64,000 nucleotides of DNA from UBA11986 sp031402435 (GCA_031402435.1 JANNSJ010000013.1:175425-239424), one strand, 5' to 3'. Positions 42,918 through 53,001 are shown, numbered from the stretch's first letter. Numbers and translations: made by a program. The notes: generated by a model not told the origin, from the sequence alone.

Positions 42918-45900
42918 ATGATTCGTCAAGCACTCGTTCTACCAATTATCGCGCTCATAGGCCTGAGCAATTCCCTTGCTACACCTGCTGATTCTACCGC
43001 GGCAGCCAAGGACTCTTCTGCAAAGAAGGAGGATAAATGGGATGTTGCCTCACCTCATGGACCGTCAAAAGATATCGAGTTCGAAACCGACGAAGGGACA
43101 TGGGTCTCGGTCGATGTCAGCCCTGATGGAAAGAGCATCGTCTTCGACCTTTTAGGCGACATTTATATCATACCGATTCAAGGGGGAGACGCAACATTGT
43201 TGAGTGGCGGAACTCCTTACGAAACCCAGCCGAGATTCAGTCCGGATGGAAAGAAGATTTCGTTTACCAGCGATCGTGAAGGGTGCGACAACATCTGGGT
43301 CATGGATGTGGACGGGAAGAACCGGCACTCCATCACCAAAGAGAAAGACCGTCAGACCAACAATGCCGTTTGGATGCCGGATGGAAAGTACCTCATTGCC
43401 CGGAAACACTATCGCAACACACGTTCGCTTGGTGCAGGCGAAATGTGGATGTACCACATCAGTGGCGGCGACGGGGTGCAGTTGTCGAAGCGACGTAACT
43501 GGCAACAGAACGCGAGCGATCCTGCAATCTCACCGGATGGAAGATACCTTTACTATGACGAGGATGTCAGTCCCGGGAACGCGTACGATTACAATCGTGA
43601 TCCGTACGGCGTCATCTACGTCATTCACCGTATCGATCTTGAAACGGGAAAATCCAAACGTTTCGTCACCGGTACAGGTGGTTCCGTACGACCACAACCT
43701 TCTCCCGATGGCAAGCTGCTTGCATTCGTCCGCAGGGTGAGACTGAACAGCGTGCTCTACATCCGCAATATCGAGACTGGAGAAGAGTGGCCAGTCTACG
43801 ATAAGTTGAGCAAGGATGCACAGGAGACATGGGCTATCTTCGGCGTGTATCCGGGATTTTCCTGGATGCCTGACGGAAAGAGCATCGTCATTTCCGCAAA
43901 AGGAAAAATCTGGAAAGTCAACATAGTGACAAAGGAAGCCGGTCAAATTCCATTCAAAGTACATGTGAAGCAAACAATCACAGACGCTGTCCGCTTCCCG
44001 CAGGAAGTTGCTCCCGACAAGTTCGATGTGAAGATGTTGCGTTGGGTAACGGTTTCGCCCGATGGCAAGTCCGCCGTCTTCCAGGCACTCGGCCATCTGT
44101 ATTTGAAGTCTCTTCCCAATGGCGAACCAAAACGGCTGACGACCGATGAACATTTCGAGTATTATCCATCCTTCTCTCCTGACGGCCAATGGATTGTATA
44201 TGCAACATGGATGGACGGTGACAAAGGAGCAGTGTACAAAGTCAAGGCATCAGGTGGGAAGGGAACAAAGCTGACGATTGCAAAAGGCACGTACACAGAA
44301 CCATCGTTTTCTCGCGATGGAAAGAGAATCGTGTTTGTGCGGCAAGGGGGAGATCTGCTTCGTGGACAAACGTTCAGCAACGATCCCGGCATCTACTGGA
44401 TGTCCGCCGATGGTGGTCAGGCTACGTTCATCACTGACGAAGGGTCCACTCCCCTCTTCAGCAAGAAAGGTGACCGCATCTACCTTATCTCGAATGAAGA
44501 TGAGAAGACCGCGCTGATCAGCATGAACCTCACCGGCGGAGATCGTCGTGTACACATCACTTCCGACAACGCCCAACAGATTGTACCGTCACCGGATGAG
44601 CAGTGGGTGACATTCACAGAACGATACAATTCATACATCGCAACATTGCCGCATACCGGACAGGCAATTCAGATTGGCCCGGGCACTTCTGACTTCCCCG
44701 TCAAACGCATTACACGCGACGCCGGGATGTATCTGAACTGGTCAGCAGATAGCAAAACAGTGTACTGGTCACTCGGGCCTGAACTCTTTTCCCGAAAGCT
44801 GACTGACACATTCAAGTTTGTTGATGGGGCGGCAGATAGCGTAAAGGAAAAACCAGACACAACTGGAATACACATCGGATTCAAGGCAAGCACGGACAAA
44901 CCAGGCGGGAGTATCGCACTCGTCGGAGCAACGGTGATTTCGATGAAGGGCGACGAAGTCATTCCCAACGCCACAATCCTTGTCGAACAAAACAGGATCA
45001 CAAAGATTGGAACGGCCAGCCAGGTTGCCATTCCTTCCGGCACGAAGACGATTGATGTTGCAGGCAAGTTCATCATGCCCGGCATGATCGACGTTCACGC
45101 ACATGGGCCGGCAGGAAGTATCGGCATCCAACCGCAACAGAACTGGGCCTTCTATGCGAGCCTTGCATTCGGCGTTACCACTGAGCACGACCCTTCCAAC
45201 GATACAGAGGAAGTGTTTGCAAGCTCTGAACTCTTGAAGGCTGGAATGGTTGTCGGGCCAAGACTGTATTCCACAGGCACGATTCTGTATGGCGCCGAAG
45301 GAAGTTTCAAGGCGGTCATTAACAGCCTCGATGATGCAAAGTCCCATCTCCGCAGACTGAAAGCTGTCGGTGCATTCTCTGTGAAGAGCTACAACCAGCC
45401 GCGGCGCGACCAGCGCCAGCAAGTAATTGAGGCGGGAAGGGAATTGCGAATGATGGTTGTGCCCGAAGGCGGATCGACGTTCTTCTGGAACATGTCAATG
45501 ATTTTGGATGGGCATACCGGTATCGAACACTCCATCCCGGTCTCTCCGCTCTACAAGGATGTCATCACGCTGTTCTCGAAGAGCAAGACAGGTTACACGC
45601 CAACTCTTGGAGTAAGCTACGGCGGCTTGATGGGAGAGAACTACTGGTACTCCCGGACAAGAGTCTGGGAAAACGAACGCCTGCTGAAATATGTTCCGCG
45701 ATCCATTGTTGACTCACGCTCGCGCCGACGCATGATGGTTGAAGAGGATGACTGGAACCATATTGACAATGCCAGGGCTGCAAAAGTGCTCGCCGATGCA
45801 GGGACGAAAGTCCAGCTTGGGGCACACGGACAGTTGCAGGGACTCGCTCCACACTGGGAGCTCTGGATGTTTGTACAAGGCGGAATGACACCCTTGCAGG

Positions 45901-46181
45901 CAATCCGATGCGCTACGCTGTTCGGGGCGGAGTATATCGGGTTGGACAAAGACCTTGGCTCACTCGAACCGGGCAAACTCGCCGATCTCATCGTTATGGA
46001 CAAGAACCCTCTGGAAAGCATCCGCAACAGCGAGTCCATCCGTTACGTGATGAAAAACGGCAGGCTGTACGATGCAGAAACTATGAATCAAATCGGCAAC
46101 CAGCCGGTGAAGCGGGAACCGTTCTATTGGGAGGGTGGAAAGGACCCCGGCGCGGTGACCACCGAGGCTGATCTCGACTAG
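42918..46181 (+). CDS. Exported TolB-like propeller / amidohydrolase fusion
   Basis: A 1087-residue protein with signal peptide (ending near LATPADS). Residues ~50-640 carry repeated PD40/TolB-propeller units (VSPDGKSIVF, FSPDGKKISF, ISPDGRYLYY, SPDGQWIVY and others). Residues ~670-1060 form a metal-dependent amidohydrolase: HxH in GMIDVHAHGPAG near residue 725, HTGIEHSIP, LGAHGQLQG and a terminal GKLADLIVMDKNPLES. Such proteins are thought to be periplasmic peptidases or imidopeptidases. It lacks an obvious partner gene and ends at a shared terminator. Confidence 0.9.
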   Translation: MIRQALVLPIIALIGLSNSLATPADSTAAAKDSSAKKEDKWDVASPHGPSKDIEFETDEGTWVSVDVSPDGKSIVFDLLGDIYIIPIQGGDATLLSGGTPYETQPRFSPDGKKISFTSDREGCDNIWVMDVDGKNRHSITKEKDRQTNNAVWMPDGKYLIARKHYRNTRSLGAGEMWMYHISGGDGVQLSKRRNWQQNASDPAISPDGRYLYYDEDVSPGNAYDYNRDPYGVIYVIHRIDLETGKSKRFVTGTGGSVRPQPSPDGKLLAFVRRVRLNSVLYIRNIETGEEWPVYDKLSKDAQETWAIFGVYPGFSWMPDGKSIVISAKGKIWKVNIVTKEAGQIPFKVHVKQTITDAVRFPQEVAPDKFDVKMLRWVTVSPDGKSAVFQALGHLYLKSLPNGEPKRLTTDEHFEYYPSFSPDGQWIVYATWMDGDKGAVYKVKASGGKGTKLTIAKGTYTEPSFSRDGKRIVFVRQGGDLLRGQTFSNDPGIYWMSADGGQATFITDEGSTPLFSKKGDRIYLISNEDEKTALISMNLTGGDRRVHITSDNAQQIVPSPDEQWVTFTERYNSYIATLPHTGQAIQIGPGTSDFPVKRITRDAGMYLNWSADSKTVYWSLGPELFSRKLTDTFKFVDGAADSVKEKPDTTGIHIGFKASTDKPGGSIALVGATVISMKGDEVIPNATILVEQNRITKIGTASQVAIPSGTKTIDVAGKFIMPGMIDVHAHGPAGSIGIQPQQNWAFYASLAFGVTTEHDPSNDTEEVFASSELLKAGMVVGPRLYSTGTILYGAEGSFKAVINSLDDAKSHLRRLKAVGAFSVKSYNQPRRDQRQQVIEAGRELRMMVVPEGGSTFFWNMSMILDGHTGIEHSIPVSPLYKDVITLFSKSKTGYTPTLGVSYGGLMGENYWYSRTRVWENERLLKYVPRSIVDSRSRRRMMVEEDDWNHIDNARAAKVLADAGTKVQLGAHGQLQGLAPHWELWMFVQGGMTPLQAIRCATLFGAEYIGLDKDLGSLEPGKLADLIVMDKNPLESIRNSESIRYVMKNGRLYDAETMNQIGNQPVKREPFYWEGGKDPGAVTTEADLD

Positions 46182-46240
46182 GTCGGAGCCATTCCTTGAT
46201 GGCTATCGGCACGTTGCTACAGATGCCCGCTTTAAGATCA

Positions 46241-46272
46241 AAAAGCCGCCCCGACTTGTCAGGACGGCTTTT
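46241..46272. terminator. Bidirectional terminator between convergent genes
   Basis: AAAAGCCG / CGGCTTTT stem around CCCCGACTTGTCAGGA. It has an A-run on the left and T-run on the right, so it works for both the amidohydrolase gene (rightward) and the TonB receptor gene (leftward). Confidence 0.85.
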
Positions 46273-46290
46273 CAATCAACTCAATACCTG

Positions 46291-49014
46291 TTAAAACTCG
46301 TACGTAAGGCCTAAATTATATATCCGACCCAGTTGACTGAAATGATAACCATCATACGTCATCACGTCGTATCGTCCGTTAAACGTAATGAGGTTTCTTT
46401 GAACTTTTGTTTGGGCGGGGTCTGCCAGGATCGTCGAACCTGCCGCATTCAATGCCGCGAATTTCCATTCCGGCAATACATCAAGCAGGTTGTTAACGTT
46501 CGCAGAGAGGCTTACATTATCAAAGAGCCTATACGTGATTGCCAAATCGGTAACCACCTTTGGATCAAACACAGTCTTGAGATCTGAACTCAAACCTGCC
46601 TGCCTGAATTCTGTCTTACCGAAGTATGTGTTGTTGACAGACACCGCCAGTTTTTCCATGTCAAAAGCAACGCCGACAACAAATTTTGTTTTGGGCCTCG
46701 ACGTAAAAAATAATGCTTCCTGTGTCGCATCAATGACGTTCATTTGCTTAAACGTGGAGTCAGATTTATCAAATCCTCTCACTGTAGGTATTTTGCCATC
46801 TCTCTTGTTCTGAAGGTTGAGATTTCCCGCAAATGAAAGTGCCAATTTGCCCGGACCCACAGCAATATTCTTGTAGTCGACAACTAAGTCTAGACCTGTA
46901 GTCTTTGTGTCAATTGAATTTGTAAAAAATTCCAGTTCCGTATAATTAGTTGTGTCAGTAATTATTCTGTTACTGATGACAATTCTGTCAGAAATGGAAA
47001 TATTGTAGTAATCAAACGTAATGCTGATATCCTCCGTGACCTTTGCGCCAATACCCAACGTGAGGTTCTTCGATTCTTCGGGCGTCAGCGGCTTAACTCC
47101 CAACTTCCTCGCTTGTGGGGACACATTGTTTATCAATCCAATACCCTGAATGCCTCCCCCAGCCACGAAGCTATACTGCACCCTTTGCGTGTAGATCTGG
47201 TGCAATGTGGGCGCCTTGAATCCAGTAGAGTACGAGCCTCTCAGAGTGATTTTATCTTCAAGGGCTTTGACCCGTGAGCTGATTTTGTAAACAAATGCAT
47301 TTCCAAAATCACTGTACCATTCATTCCTAATGGTGCCGGATATCAAGAAGTGCTTTGTTACATCATAACCCAGATCAAGATATCCTCCAAAGTTATAGCG
47401 ATTAAACTTCCCGGAATTCTCGGGTCTATTCCCGGCATACGAATCCGCGCCAACACCATCCCACGAGGCCTTGTCACCGGTGAGAACTTCAAACGTCTCA
47501 CTTCTAAATTCAGTCCCAAAACCAATATTCAGTTGATCAGTGACAGCTCGGGAGACATCAATATTTCCCACTTGTTGTGAGAATGTTGTCCCGCCCGGCT
47601 TGAAACTGATCGGGCTGTTTTCTTGATAAATATGCGTTCCACTTGCTGTCGTATCGCCGGATCGATTGTGAGAATTAAATACCGTGTAGTCCTGGCTGTT
47701 GAAACCCATGGTAATACTGGCATCAAAGTTCCAGCCATTTTTCCTTGAATTTAGGCCGATCGTTGCGTTGTAATCGACAAGGTCTCCCTCAAATGTTGGA
47801 ACATAACCCTTATAGGATGCTGCCGTCCCATCGCCAAAAAAATCTTTGAGATATGGGAAATCAGTCAGAGTTCTCCAATACGGCGTTCTATAATTCGCAT
47901 AGGAATTCACTTTCTTGTAGAAGTAAGCTCCATTTGCATACAATTCTGTGGCATCAGAAATATCAACACCGCTGTTGATCAAAAATTTTGCGGCTGATGT
48001 AGCTGGGGATGAATTCCTATTCCCTGCATATTTGTCATAGGCCAGAAAATTATTGACATCAGTTATGCTGGCACCAAAATCTCCTGCATCGCCTGCGGCA
48101 TCAACTATTCCTGAACGTCTTGCTTCATTGACTCTCGACAAATCAACAGTGTAGTTTACAAATCCTTCATTATCAAAAATGGCGCTCCCGTTATTCAACG
48201 AAACGCCAAACCTTCCGCCATCGCCCTCGTTGGTTACACCCGTATTCACCGTTGTGTATCCGCCTTCTGTGCCATCTTTCAATACGATGTTCACAACACC
48301 GGCAATTGCGTCTGATCCGTATTGGGCAGAAGCGCCATCTCTCAAAATTTCCACCCGCTTAATGGCGTCGATGGGAATGGCGGAAATATCAGCGCCTGAT
48401 TCACCACGGCTCGGAGAGGTTTGTGTATAGACCAATGAACTCAGGTTTTTGCGTTTGCCGTTGATAAGGATAAGGGTTCTACTTACACCCATATTTCTGA
48501 TTTCCCAGGGATCCAGCAATGCTGTGGCATCATTAACAGGTGTCTGGACGGTGTTAAATGAGGGGACCCGATATTGAAGCATTTTGTCAAACGAGTTCTG
48601 TCCGGTAAAGGACAATTCTCGAGCTTGAAGCACATCAATTGGCAAGGGAGAATCTGTAACAGTTCTTGACGAGGCTCTTCCGCCGACGGCTACGACCTCT
48701 TGCATCTGTATTGCGGCCTCTTCGAGCACAACATCCAGAGTCGTGGTAGCATTGGCTTCCACAACAACCGGAACAGTTTTCGATTTACTGCCGACAGCAG
48801 AAAAGATCATGTGGTGCGGTCCTGGATCCAACTTCAGTCGATATTTTCCCTCTATGTCTGTGGTCGTGCCGATCTTAAGCACTCTCACCGACACATTAGC
48901 CCCAACGACAGGATTACCACCACTCGTTACCGTACCGACCACTTCTTGTGACAAGAGCTGTGTTGGGATGATAAGTAACAGGAGCGCTGCAAATTGTAAG
49001 GCTATGCTACGCAT
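46291..49014 (-). CDS. TonB-dependent outer-membrane receptor with carboxypeptidase-like N-terminal domain
   Basis: A 907-residue receptor. The signal peptide ends in TQLLSQ. Residues ~22-105 are the CarboxypepD_reg-like domain (VVGTVTSGGNPVVGANVSV). The plug follows, with LILINGKRKNLSS, EILRDGASAQYGSDAIAGVV and NIVLKDG. The barrel ends in FSQLGRIYNLGLTYEF. Substrate unknown; no SusD gene follows, so it is not a standard glycan pair. The gene is AT-richer than its neighbours, suggesting possible transfer. AGGAG is 8 bases before the ATG, and the mRNA leader is long (see the promoter at 49343-49371). Confidence 0.93.
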   Translation of the reverse strand: MRSIALQFAALLLLIIPTQLLSQEVVGTVTSGGNPVVGANVSVRVLKIGTTTDIEGKYRLKLDPGPHHMIFSAVGSKSKTVPVVVEANATTTLDVVLEEAAIQMQEVVAVGGRASSRTVTDSPLPIDVLQARELSFTGQNSFDKMLQYRVPSFNTVQTPVNDATALLDPWEIRNMGVSRTLILINGKRKNLSSLVYTQTSPSRGESGADISAIPIDAIKRVEILRDGASAQYGSDAIAGVVNIVLKDGTEGGYTTVNTGVTNEGDGGRFGVSLNNGSAIFDNEGFVNYTVDLSRVNEARRSGIVDAAGDAGDFGASITDVNNFLAYDKYAGNRNSSPATSAAKFLINSGVDISDATELYANGAYFYKKVNSYANYRTPYWRTLTDFPYLKDFFGDGTAASYKGYVPTFEGDLVDYNATIGLNSRKNGWNFDASITMGFNSQDYTVFNSHNRSGDTTASGTHIYQENSPISFKPGGTTFSQQVGNIDVSRAVTDQLNIGFGTEFRSETFEVLTGDKASWDGVGADSYAGNRPENSGKFNRYNFGGYLDLGYDVTKHFLISGTIRNEWYSDFGNAFVYKISSRVKALEDKITLRGSYSTGFKAPTLHQIYTQRVQYSFVAGGGIQGIGLINNVSPQARKLGVKPLTPEESKNLTLGIGAKVTEDISITFDYYNISISDRIVISNRIITDTTNYTELEFFTNSIDTKTTGLDLVVDYKNIAVGPGKLALSFAGNLNLQNKRDGKIPTVRGFDKSDSTFKQMNVIDATQEALFFTSRPKTKFVVGVAFDMEKLAVSVNNTYFGKTEFRQAGLSSDLKTVFDPKVVTDLAITYRLFDNVSLSANVNNLLDVLPEWKFAALNAAGSTILADPAQTKVQRNLITFNGRYDVMTYDGYHFSQLGRIYNLGLTYEF

Positions 49015-49089
49015 GAGGCTTCTCCTATAGTGTTGAATGATTTGTTTTCCCCCTTGTGAATTTGCTCGATTCTTATGTGACTGGACTAT

Positions 49090-49122
49090 TCAGCTGATTC
49101 TCTCCGACAGGGGGTTAGCCAC
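49090..49122 (-). CDS. Candidate leader peptide in the TonB receptor mRNA
   Basis: A GTG codon lies 7 bases after a perfect AAAGGAGGT (49130-49138) and is followed by codons for ANPLSERIS and a TGA stop. The ribosome site is stronger than that of the receptor gene itself. This could be a regulatory leader peptide or chance. No attenuator-like codon run is present. Confidence 0.3.
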   Translation of the reverse strand: MANPLSERIS

Positions 49123-49342
49123 AAGGAATACCTCCTTTCTTCCTTCGGACAATCAAGGAATCCCCTGATTGGTAGTGCCTAGGAGAGAATCCTCCGGGTG
49201 CTGTGGATGTAAAGTGAACTAGAAGGCATTGATGATCTGGAATGAACAGGGAGATGAATTCTGAATGCGTGGCAAATGGAGGATGGGAACATGTTGACAA
49301 CAGAAGAAATTCGGATCGGAAACTCTGTATCTTTGTGGCGGT

Positions 49343-49371
49343 ATAGTAGTAAAGCCGAACACAAGAGTCAA
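49343..49371 (-). promoter_or_regulatory. Sigma70-like promoter of the TonB receptor gene
   Basis: Reverse strand TTGACT (49366-49371), 17-base spacer, TACTAT (49343-49348). This places the transcript start near 49336, giving a leader of about 320 bases before the ATG at 49014. No known riboswitch class was recognised in the leader. Confidence 0.6.
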
Positions 49372-49419
49372 GTAGCTTTTTTGACACGACTTGACCGCCC
49401 CCTACATTTTTGATACCAT

Positions 49420-49800
49420 GTGGCTGAAAACAACACATTGAACCGCGATGAAGTAATCCTGAGTGATCCGGCCTATGCTGGTATGATCAACCGGATTCCT
49501 CCTGCTGGGCGATTCCGAGGCTTGTTCGGTTTGTTATGTCACCTCTCTCGCTTCAACTCAGTGGAATGTCTGTTGGCGGCTTGATGTTGGCACCCTCCGC
49601 AAAGCCCTCACTGATCGCACAAGAGCGCTCTTCATTATGAGCCCGTCAATGCCATCGGGTGCAGTGTTAAATCACGAGGAGTGGAATGCAATCGCAGAGA
49701 CCTGCCAAACGCATTGCGTGTGGCTGATCTTCAATGCAGCGATGGAGCGGATTCTCTGTGACGACGCAGGATTCATCAAGCGCGCCTTAGATGAAACTCC
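49420..49800 (+). pseudogene. Remnant of a class I/II (PLP) aminotransferase
   Basis: Plus-strand fragments: NRDEVILSDPAYAGMINRI (from ~49441), then after frame changes LASTQWN, and then DVGTLRKALTDRTRALFIMS followed by PSGAVLNHEEWNAIAE and VWLIFNAAMERIL up to ~49800. These match the central part of PLP aminotransferases (the DP.Y.GM block, the NPTGAVL block, and the D/E-A-Y/M-ERILYDG block). The N-terminal third, the PLP lysine region and the C-terminus are missing, and there are at least two frame disruptions. The last part abuts the end of the peptidase gene on the other strand. Confidence 0.75.
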
Positions 49801-49801
49801 G

Positions 49802-51220
49802 CTACAAGCCCTCTTCGGAGATCAGATAGCACAAGAGCGCTTCAACAATTGCACCCAACTCCAACTCTCGTGGGTTTACTTTGTCGATCGAGTCGTTGTC
49901 AGAATGGTGATAGTCAAAGTAGCGGTGGCTTTCCACGTCAAGGCCGAAGCCTGCCGCGCCTCGCTCGACAGTCGGTCCAACGTCAACGCCACTGCCGCCT
50001 GACATAATGCGTCCGGCATTCAACCTCTCGAACAGCGGAGTCCATTGCTGCACCCGTTTCAAAACGAGAGAATCGGTTACGGTGAAGCCTCGCGGCGCAA
50101 ACCCTCCGCGATCCGACTCAATCGCGGCAATCTGCCTTTCTCCCGCCCGTTCAGAAGCCACCGGATATGCCTTTCCTCCCCGTGCGCCATTCTCTTCATT
50201 CATAAACATCACGGCCCGAATGGTTCGCTTTGGCTTGAGGCCAAGTTTCTTGATCAGATTCAAAACCTCAATCGCCTGAACGCAACCGCTGCCGTCGTCA
50301 TGAGCGCCTTGTCCCTTGTCCCATGCGTCAAGGTGGCCGCCCACGATGATGATTTCCTCCGGCTTTTCCGATCCTGTAATCTCACCCACAACATTTGCGG
50401 ATGGCATATCGGGTAGTGTTTGACATGAGAGTTTCAAATTGACCCTGACATTTCCCTTCGACAAGAGGCTGCTTAACATCTCTGCATCAAGCGTGCTGAT
50501 TGCCGCAGCGGGAATTTTCTTCACAGTGTCAGCGTAGTGCATCGTACCGGTGTGCGGCACATCGTCGATCGCTTGCGTCATCGAGCGCACGAGCACGGCA
50601 ACAGCCCCGACCCTGGCCGCCTCCATTGCACCACTACTGCGCTGGTCAACCGCCCCGCCGTATGATTGGAATGTGTTGAGCTTCGTCGGGTCAAATGCAC
50701 GGTTGTAGAAGATGATCTTGTTTTTTGCAGATACTCCCAGAGCCTTCGCCTCATCGAGCGATTTTACCTCAATCACTTCACCCTCAATACCTCTCTCCGG
50801 TGTACCGATACTCCCTCCCAACGCACATACTGTCAATGGTATATTCTTCCTCATCGCCGACCTCGTGATCACCGCTTCCTCAACCGGTCCGCGATCCCAA
50901 TGAGGAACCATGATCGCTTCCAAATGCACCTTGTCAAAGCCTCTTTGTTCCATCATATGTTTGGTTAACTCAACAGCTTTCTCTGCCCCGGGTGAGCCGC
51001 TCAGTCTGTGTGGAGCCTTTGATATCAACTCTTTCAACATGTCGAACGCCTCACAACTTCGCAGCCCCGTCTCAAGCAAGCGTGTTGTAACCCTGTCGTG
51101 CGAAAGGCCGGGTGGAGTTGCTGAAGATGAAGACGATGTAGCCCCGAGCAATAGGATGGAAAGAACAATCAAGCGAGAGAACGAGAACGACCGTACGGGT
51201 GTGAGAAGGACATCACGCAT
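49802..51220 (-). CDS. Secreted M28-family aminopeptidase with PA domain
   Basis: A 472-residue exported zinc peptidase. The signal peptide (FSFSRLIVLSILLLGATSSS) is followed by a helical cap, a PA-type insert (~125-260) and the M28 catalytic core. Ligand motifs visible are IIVGGHLDAWD (His, Asp), GAHDDGSGC (bridging Asp), MFMNEENGARGG (catalytic and ligand Glu), ESDRGGFAP (Asp) and FDYHHSDNDS (His). The start at 51220 overlaps the end of the upstream SDR gene by 8 bases; a longer start 14 codons upstream gives a worse signal peptide. Co-transcribed with the SDR gene; an amino-acid salvage link (peptide cleavage then threonine oxidation) is possible. Confidence 0.92.
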   Translation of the reverse strand: MRDVLLTPVRSFSFSRLIVLSILLLGATSSSSSATPPGLSHDRVTTRLLETGLRSCEAFDMLKELISKAPHRLSGSPGAEKAVELTKHMMEQRGFDKVHLEAIMVPHWDRGPVEEAVITRSAMRKNIPLTVCALGGSIGTPERGIEGEVIEVKSLDEAKALGVSAKNKIIFYNRAFDPTKLNTFQSYGGAVDQRSSGAMEAARVGAVAVLVRSMTQAIDDVPHTGTMHYADTVKKIPAAAISTLDAEMLSSLLSKGNVRVNLKLSCQTLPDMPSANVVGEITGSEKPEEIIIVGGHLDAWDKGQGAHDDGSGCVQAIEVLNLIKKLGLKPKRTIRAVMFMNEENGARGGKAYPVASERAGERQIAAIESDRGGFAPRGFTVTDSLVLKRVQQWTPLFERLNAGRIMSGGSGVDVGPTVERGAAGFGLDVESHRYFDYHHSDNDSIDKVNPRELELGAIVEALLCYLISEEGL

Positions 51221-52241
51221 ATCGTTCTCGTATACGGGGAATGAGATACTCATTGAAGGCACGGGTTAGGTCATAGGCGGGAGTGAAACCCCAATCGCGT
51301 CGTGCAGCAGAGTCATCAACATCCGCTGGCCAGGTATCGACGATCGACTGGCGCTTGTCGTCCGGAGAGAACGTGATTGTTGCGTCTTTGAATTCCTTGA
51401 GGACAATATCTTTCACCTCACCCGCGCTGGGACTGAAGCTGGTGATGTTATACACGGATTGAGTGAGCTTCTCCTTCGGAGCAAGTTCAAGTTTCAGCAT
51501 TGCAGTAATTGCGTCAGGCATCGCCATAAAAGGAATGCGAACGTCTTCACTCACGAAACAGGCGTAGGGCTTACCCTGCGCGGCAGCGTGAAGCATCTCA
51601 GGGGTGTAATCGCTCGTCCCGCCGCTGGGCACGGTAACGGCACTGATCAACCCCGGAAAGCGAATCGAGCGAAAGTCCACGCCGCCGGAAAGCGTGTCCG
51701 CCGCAAGTTGACGATAGTGATTCGCATAGTAACGGCCGAGGTGCTCACAGTAGAGCTTGTTCACTCCGTACATGGTGGTCGGCATATTCCATTGCTTCTC
51801 CGTCACCTTCCCTGCTTTCTTTTTTGCGTCCTTGCTTGGCAAACCATAGACAGCAATCGAACTGGGAAACATGAACTTCACTGATTGTCCGTGCCATCGG
51901 GATTGCTCGATGGCAAGCTTCAAAAGGTTCAGCGTCCCCTCGACGTTCACGCGGTGTGCGGCTTCGGGAGTAAACTCTGCTCTCGTTGAGAGTAACGCTG
52001 CAAGGTGGTAGACCGTGTGAATTTCATATTCACTTTGCATGCGCTCAAGGAGCCGTGCTTCAAGGATATCTCCGACGATAGTGGCGCTGCAGTATTTTGC
52101 CAATGTTTGATCAATAGGATGAACATCCAGTGCGATGATGTGTTTTCCGCCGTCGTGCGCTAACTGCTCGATGAGTCCATGCCCCATCTCTCCATTTGCG
52201 CCGGTGATAAGAATGCCAGGTTTACGAATCTGCTCTGCCAT
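51213..52241 (-). CDS. SDR-type L-threonine 3-dehydrogenase-like protein
   Basis: A 342-residue extended SDR. The NAD-binding motif is ILITGANGEMGHGL. The catalytic Tyr-Lys is in YGVNKLYCEHLGRYY. The blocks RSIRFPGLISA, GGTSDYTPEMLHAA and PFMAMPDAITAML are characteristic of the GalE-like L-threonine 3-dehydrogenases, which oxidise threonine to 2-amino-3-ketobutyrate. The partner ligase (Kbl) is not in the window. The aminotransferase remnant nearby is probably unrelated. High confidence in the fold, good confidence in the substrate class. Confidence 0.88.
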   Translation of the reverse strand: MAEQIRKPGILITGANGEMGHGLIEQLAHDGGKHIIALDVHPIDQTLAKYCSATIVGDILEARLLERMQSEYEIHTVYHLAALLSTRAEFTPEAAHRVNVEGTLNLLKLAIEQSRWHGQSVKFMFPSSIAVYGLPSKDAKKKAGKVTEKQWNMPTTMYGVNKLYCEHLGRYYANHYRQLAADTLSGGVDFRSIRFPGLISAVTVPSGGTSDYTPEMLHAAAQGKPYACFVSEDVRIPFMAMPDAITAMLKLELAPKEKLTQSVYNITSFSPSAGEVKDIVLKEFKDATITFSPDDKRQSIVDTWPADVDDSAARRDWGFTPAYDLTRAFNEYLIPRIRERYA

Positions 52242-52411
52242 GGGATACGAAGCGTCTTGTTAGAAAGTTGGCTGGGATTTGGTATTTCCGGTGACAAAAT
52301 ACAAATTTTTCCTGCTGAAACAAACGTGCAGATCACCGAATCAAGGCGGATAGGATGGGGGATTGCAGCGGTCAACTGAATAGGAATTCTGCACAAGATT
52401 ACCGCCTGGGA

Positions 52412-52851
52412 TCACCTGGTTTTTTCCTTAAACTGGTCGAATGGCCCGTCCCTGGCTATCTGACCCGGCGGAAATTTGGATCGTTGGTCCTCCGGCGCAG
52501 TGAGGTAACGAATCCACTCTTTCAGTTCGGCCATGGATTTCCCTTTCTTCATGAACCCGTCAATCGTCGGATCCTTCACAGCGTCCATTGTATGTTCATC
52601 GTCATATGCTGAAACGAAAAGGAACGGAACTCGTTCGTATCCGGAAATTCCTCGTACCGTCCTATGTAGTCTGATCCCATCCATCACGGGCATATACACA
52701 TCTGAAACAACAAGATCAATTTTTATCCTCGCCATTTGCTCCAACGCGTGTTCGCCATCCTCCGCGGTAACCACGGTCACCCTTCCACCTGCAGAAAATT
52801 TCCCAGTAACTTCCGATGCGCTTCTTCGTCATCCACAACAAGAATATTCAT
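52412..52851 (-). pseudogene. Frameshifted single-domain response regulator
   Basis: From ATG 52851 the frame reads MNILVVDDEEAHRKLLGNFL followed by QVEG and a TGA stop. The rest of the receiver continues in another frame from about 52780: VTVVTAEDGEHALEQMARIK, phosphoacceptor in DLVVSDVYMPVMDG, then FLFVSAYDDE and GFMKKGKSM. Restoring one base near GAAGGGTGACC would give a complete CheY-like protein of ~145 residues with a short tail. This could be a real mutation or a sequencing or assembly error. A GGAGAG ribosome site is present. Confidence 0.8.
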
Positions 52852-53001
52852 AGCCTTTCTCTCTCCTTGCATTACAATACACTGTTTTCTACTGCATAAA
52901 ATAGGAAACAGATGGGCAAAATTCAAAACCACAGCATGTGGGTATACGAGCAACTTTGGTCAGCCAATTCATAATTCATCAATAAACTTGATGCTATCAT
53001 T

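Noticed and set aside
49115..49438. 107-codon minus-strand frame upstream of the TonB receptor
   Set aside because: No ribosome site or domain; it spans the likely promoter and leader of the receptor gene.
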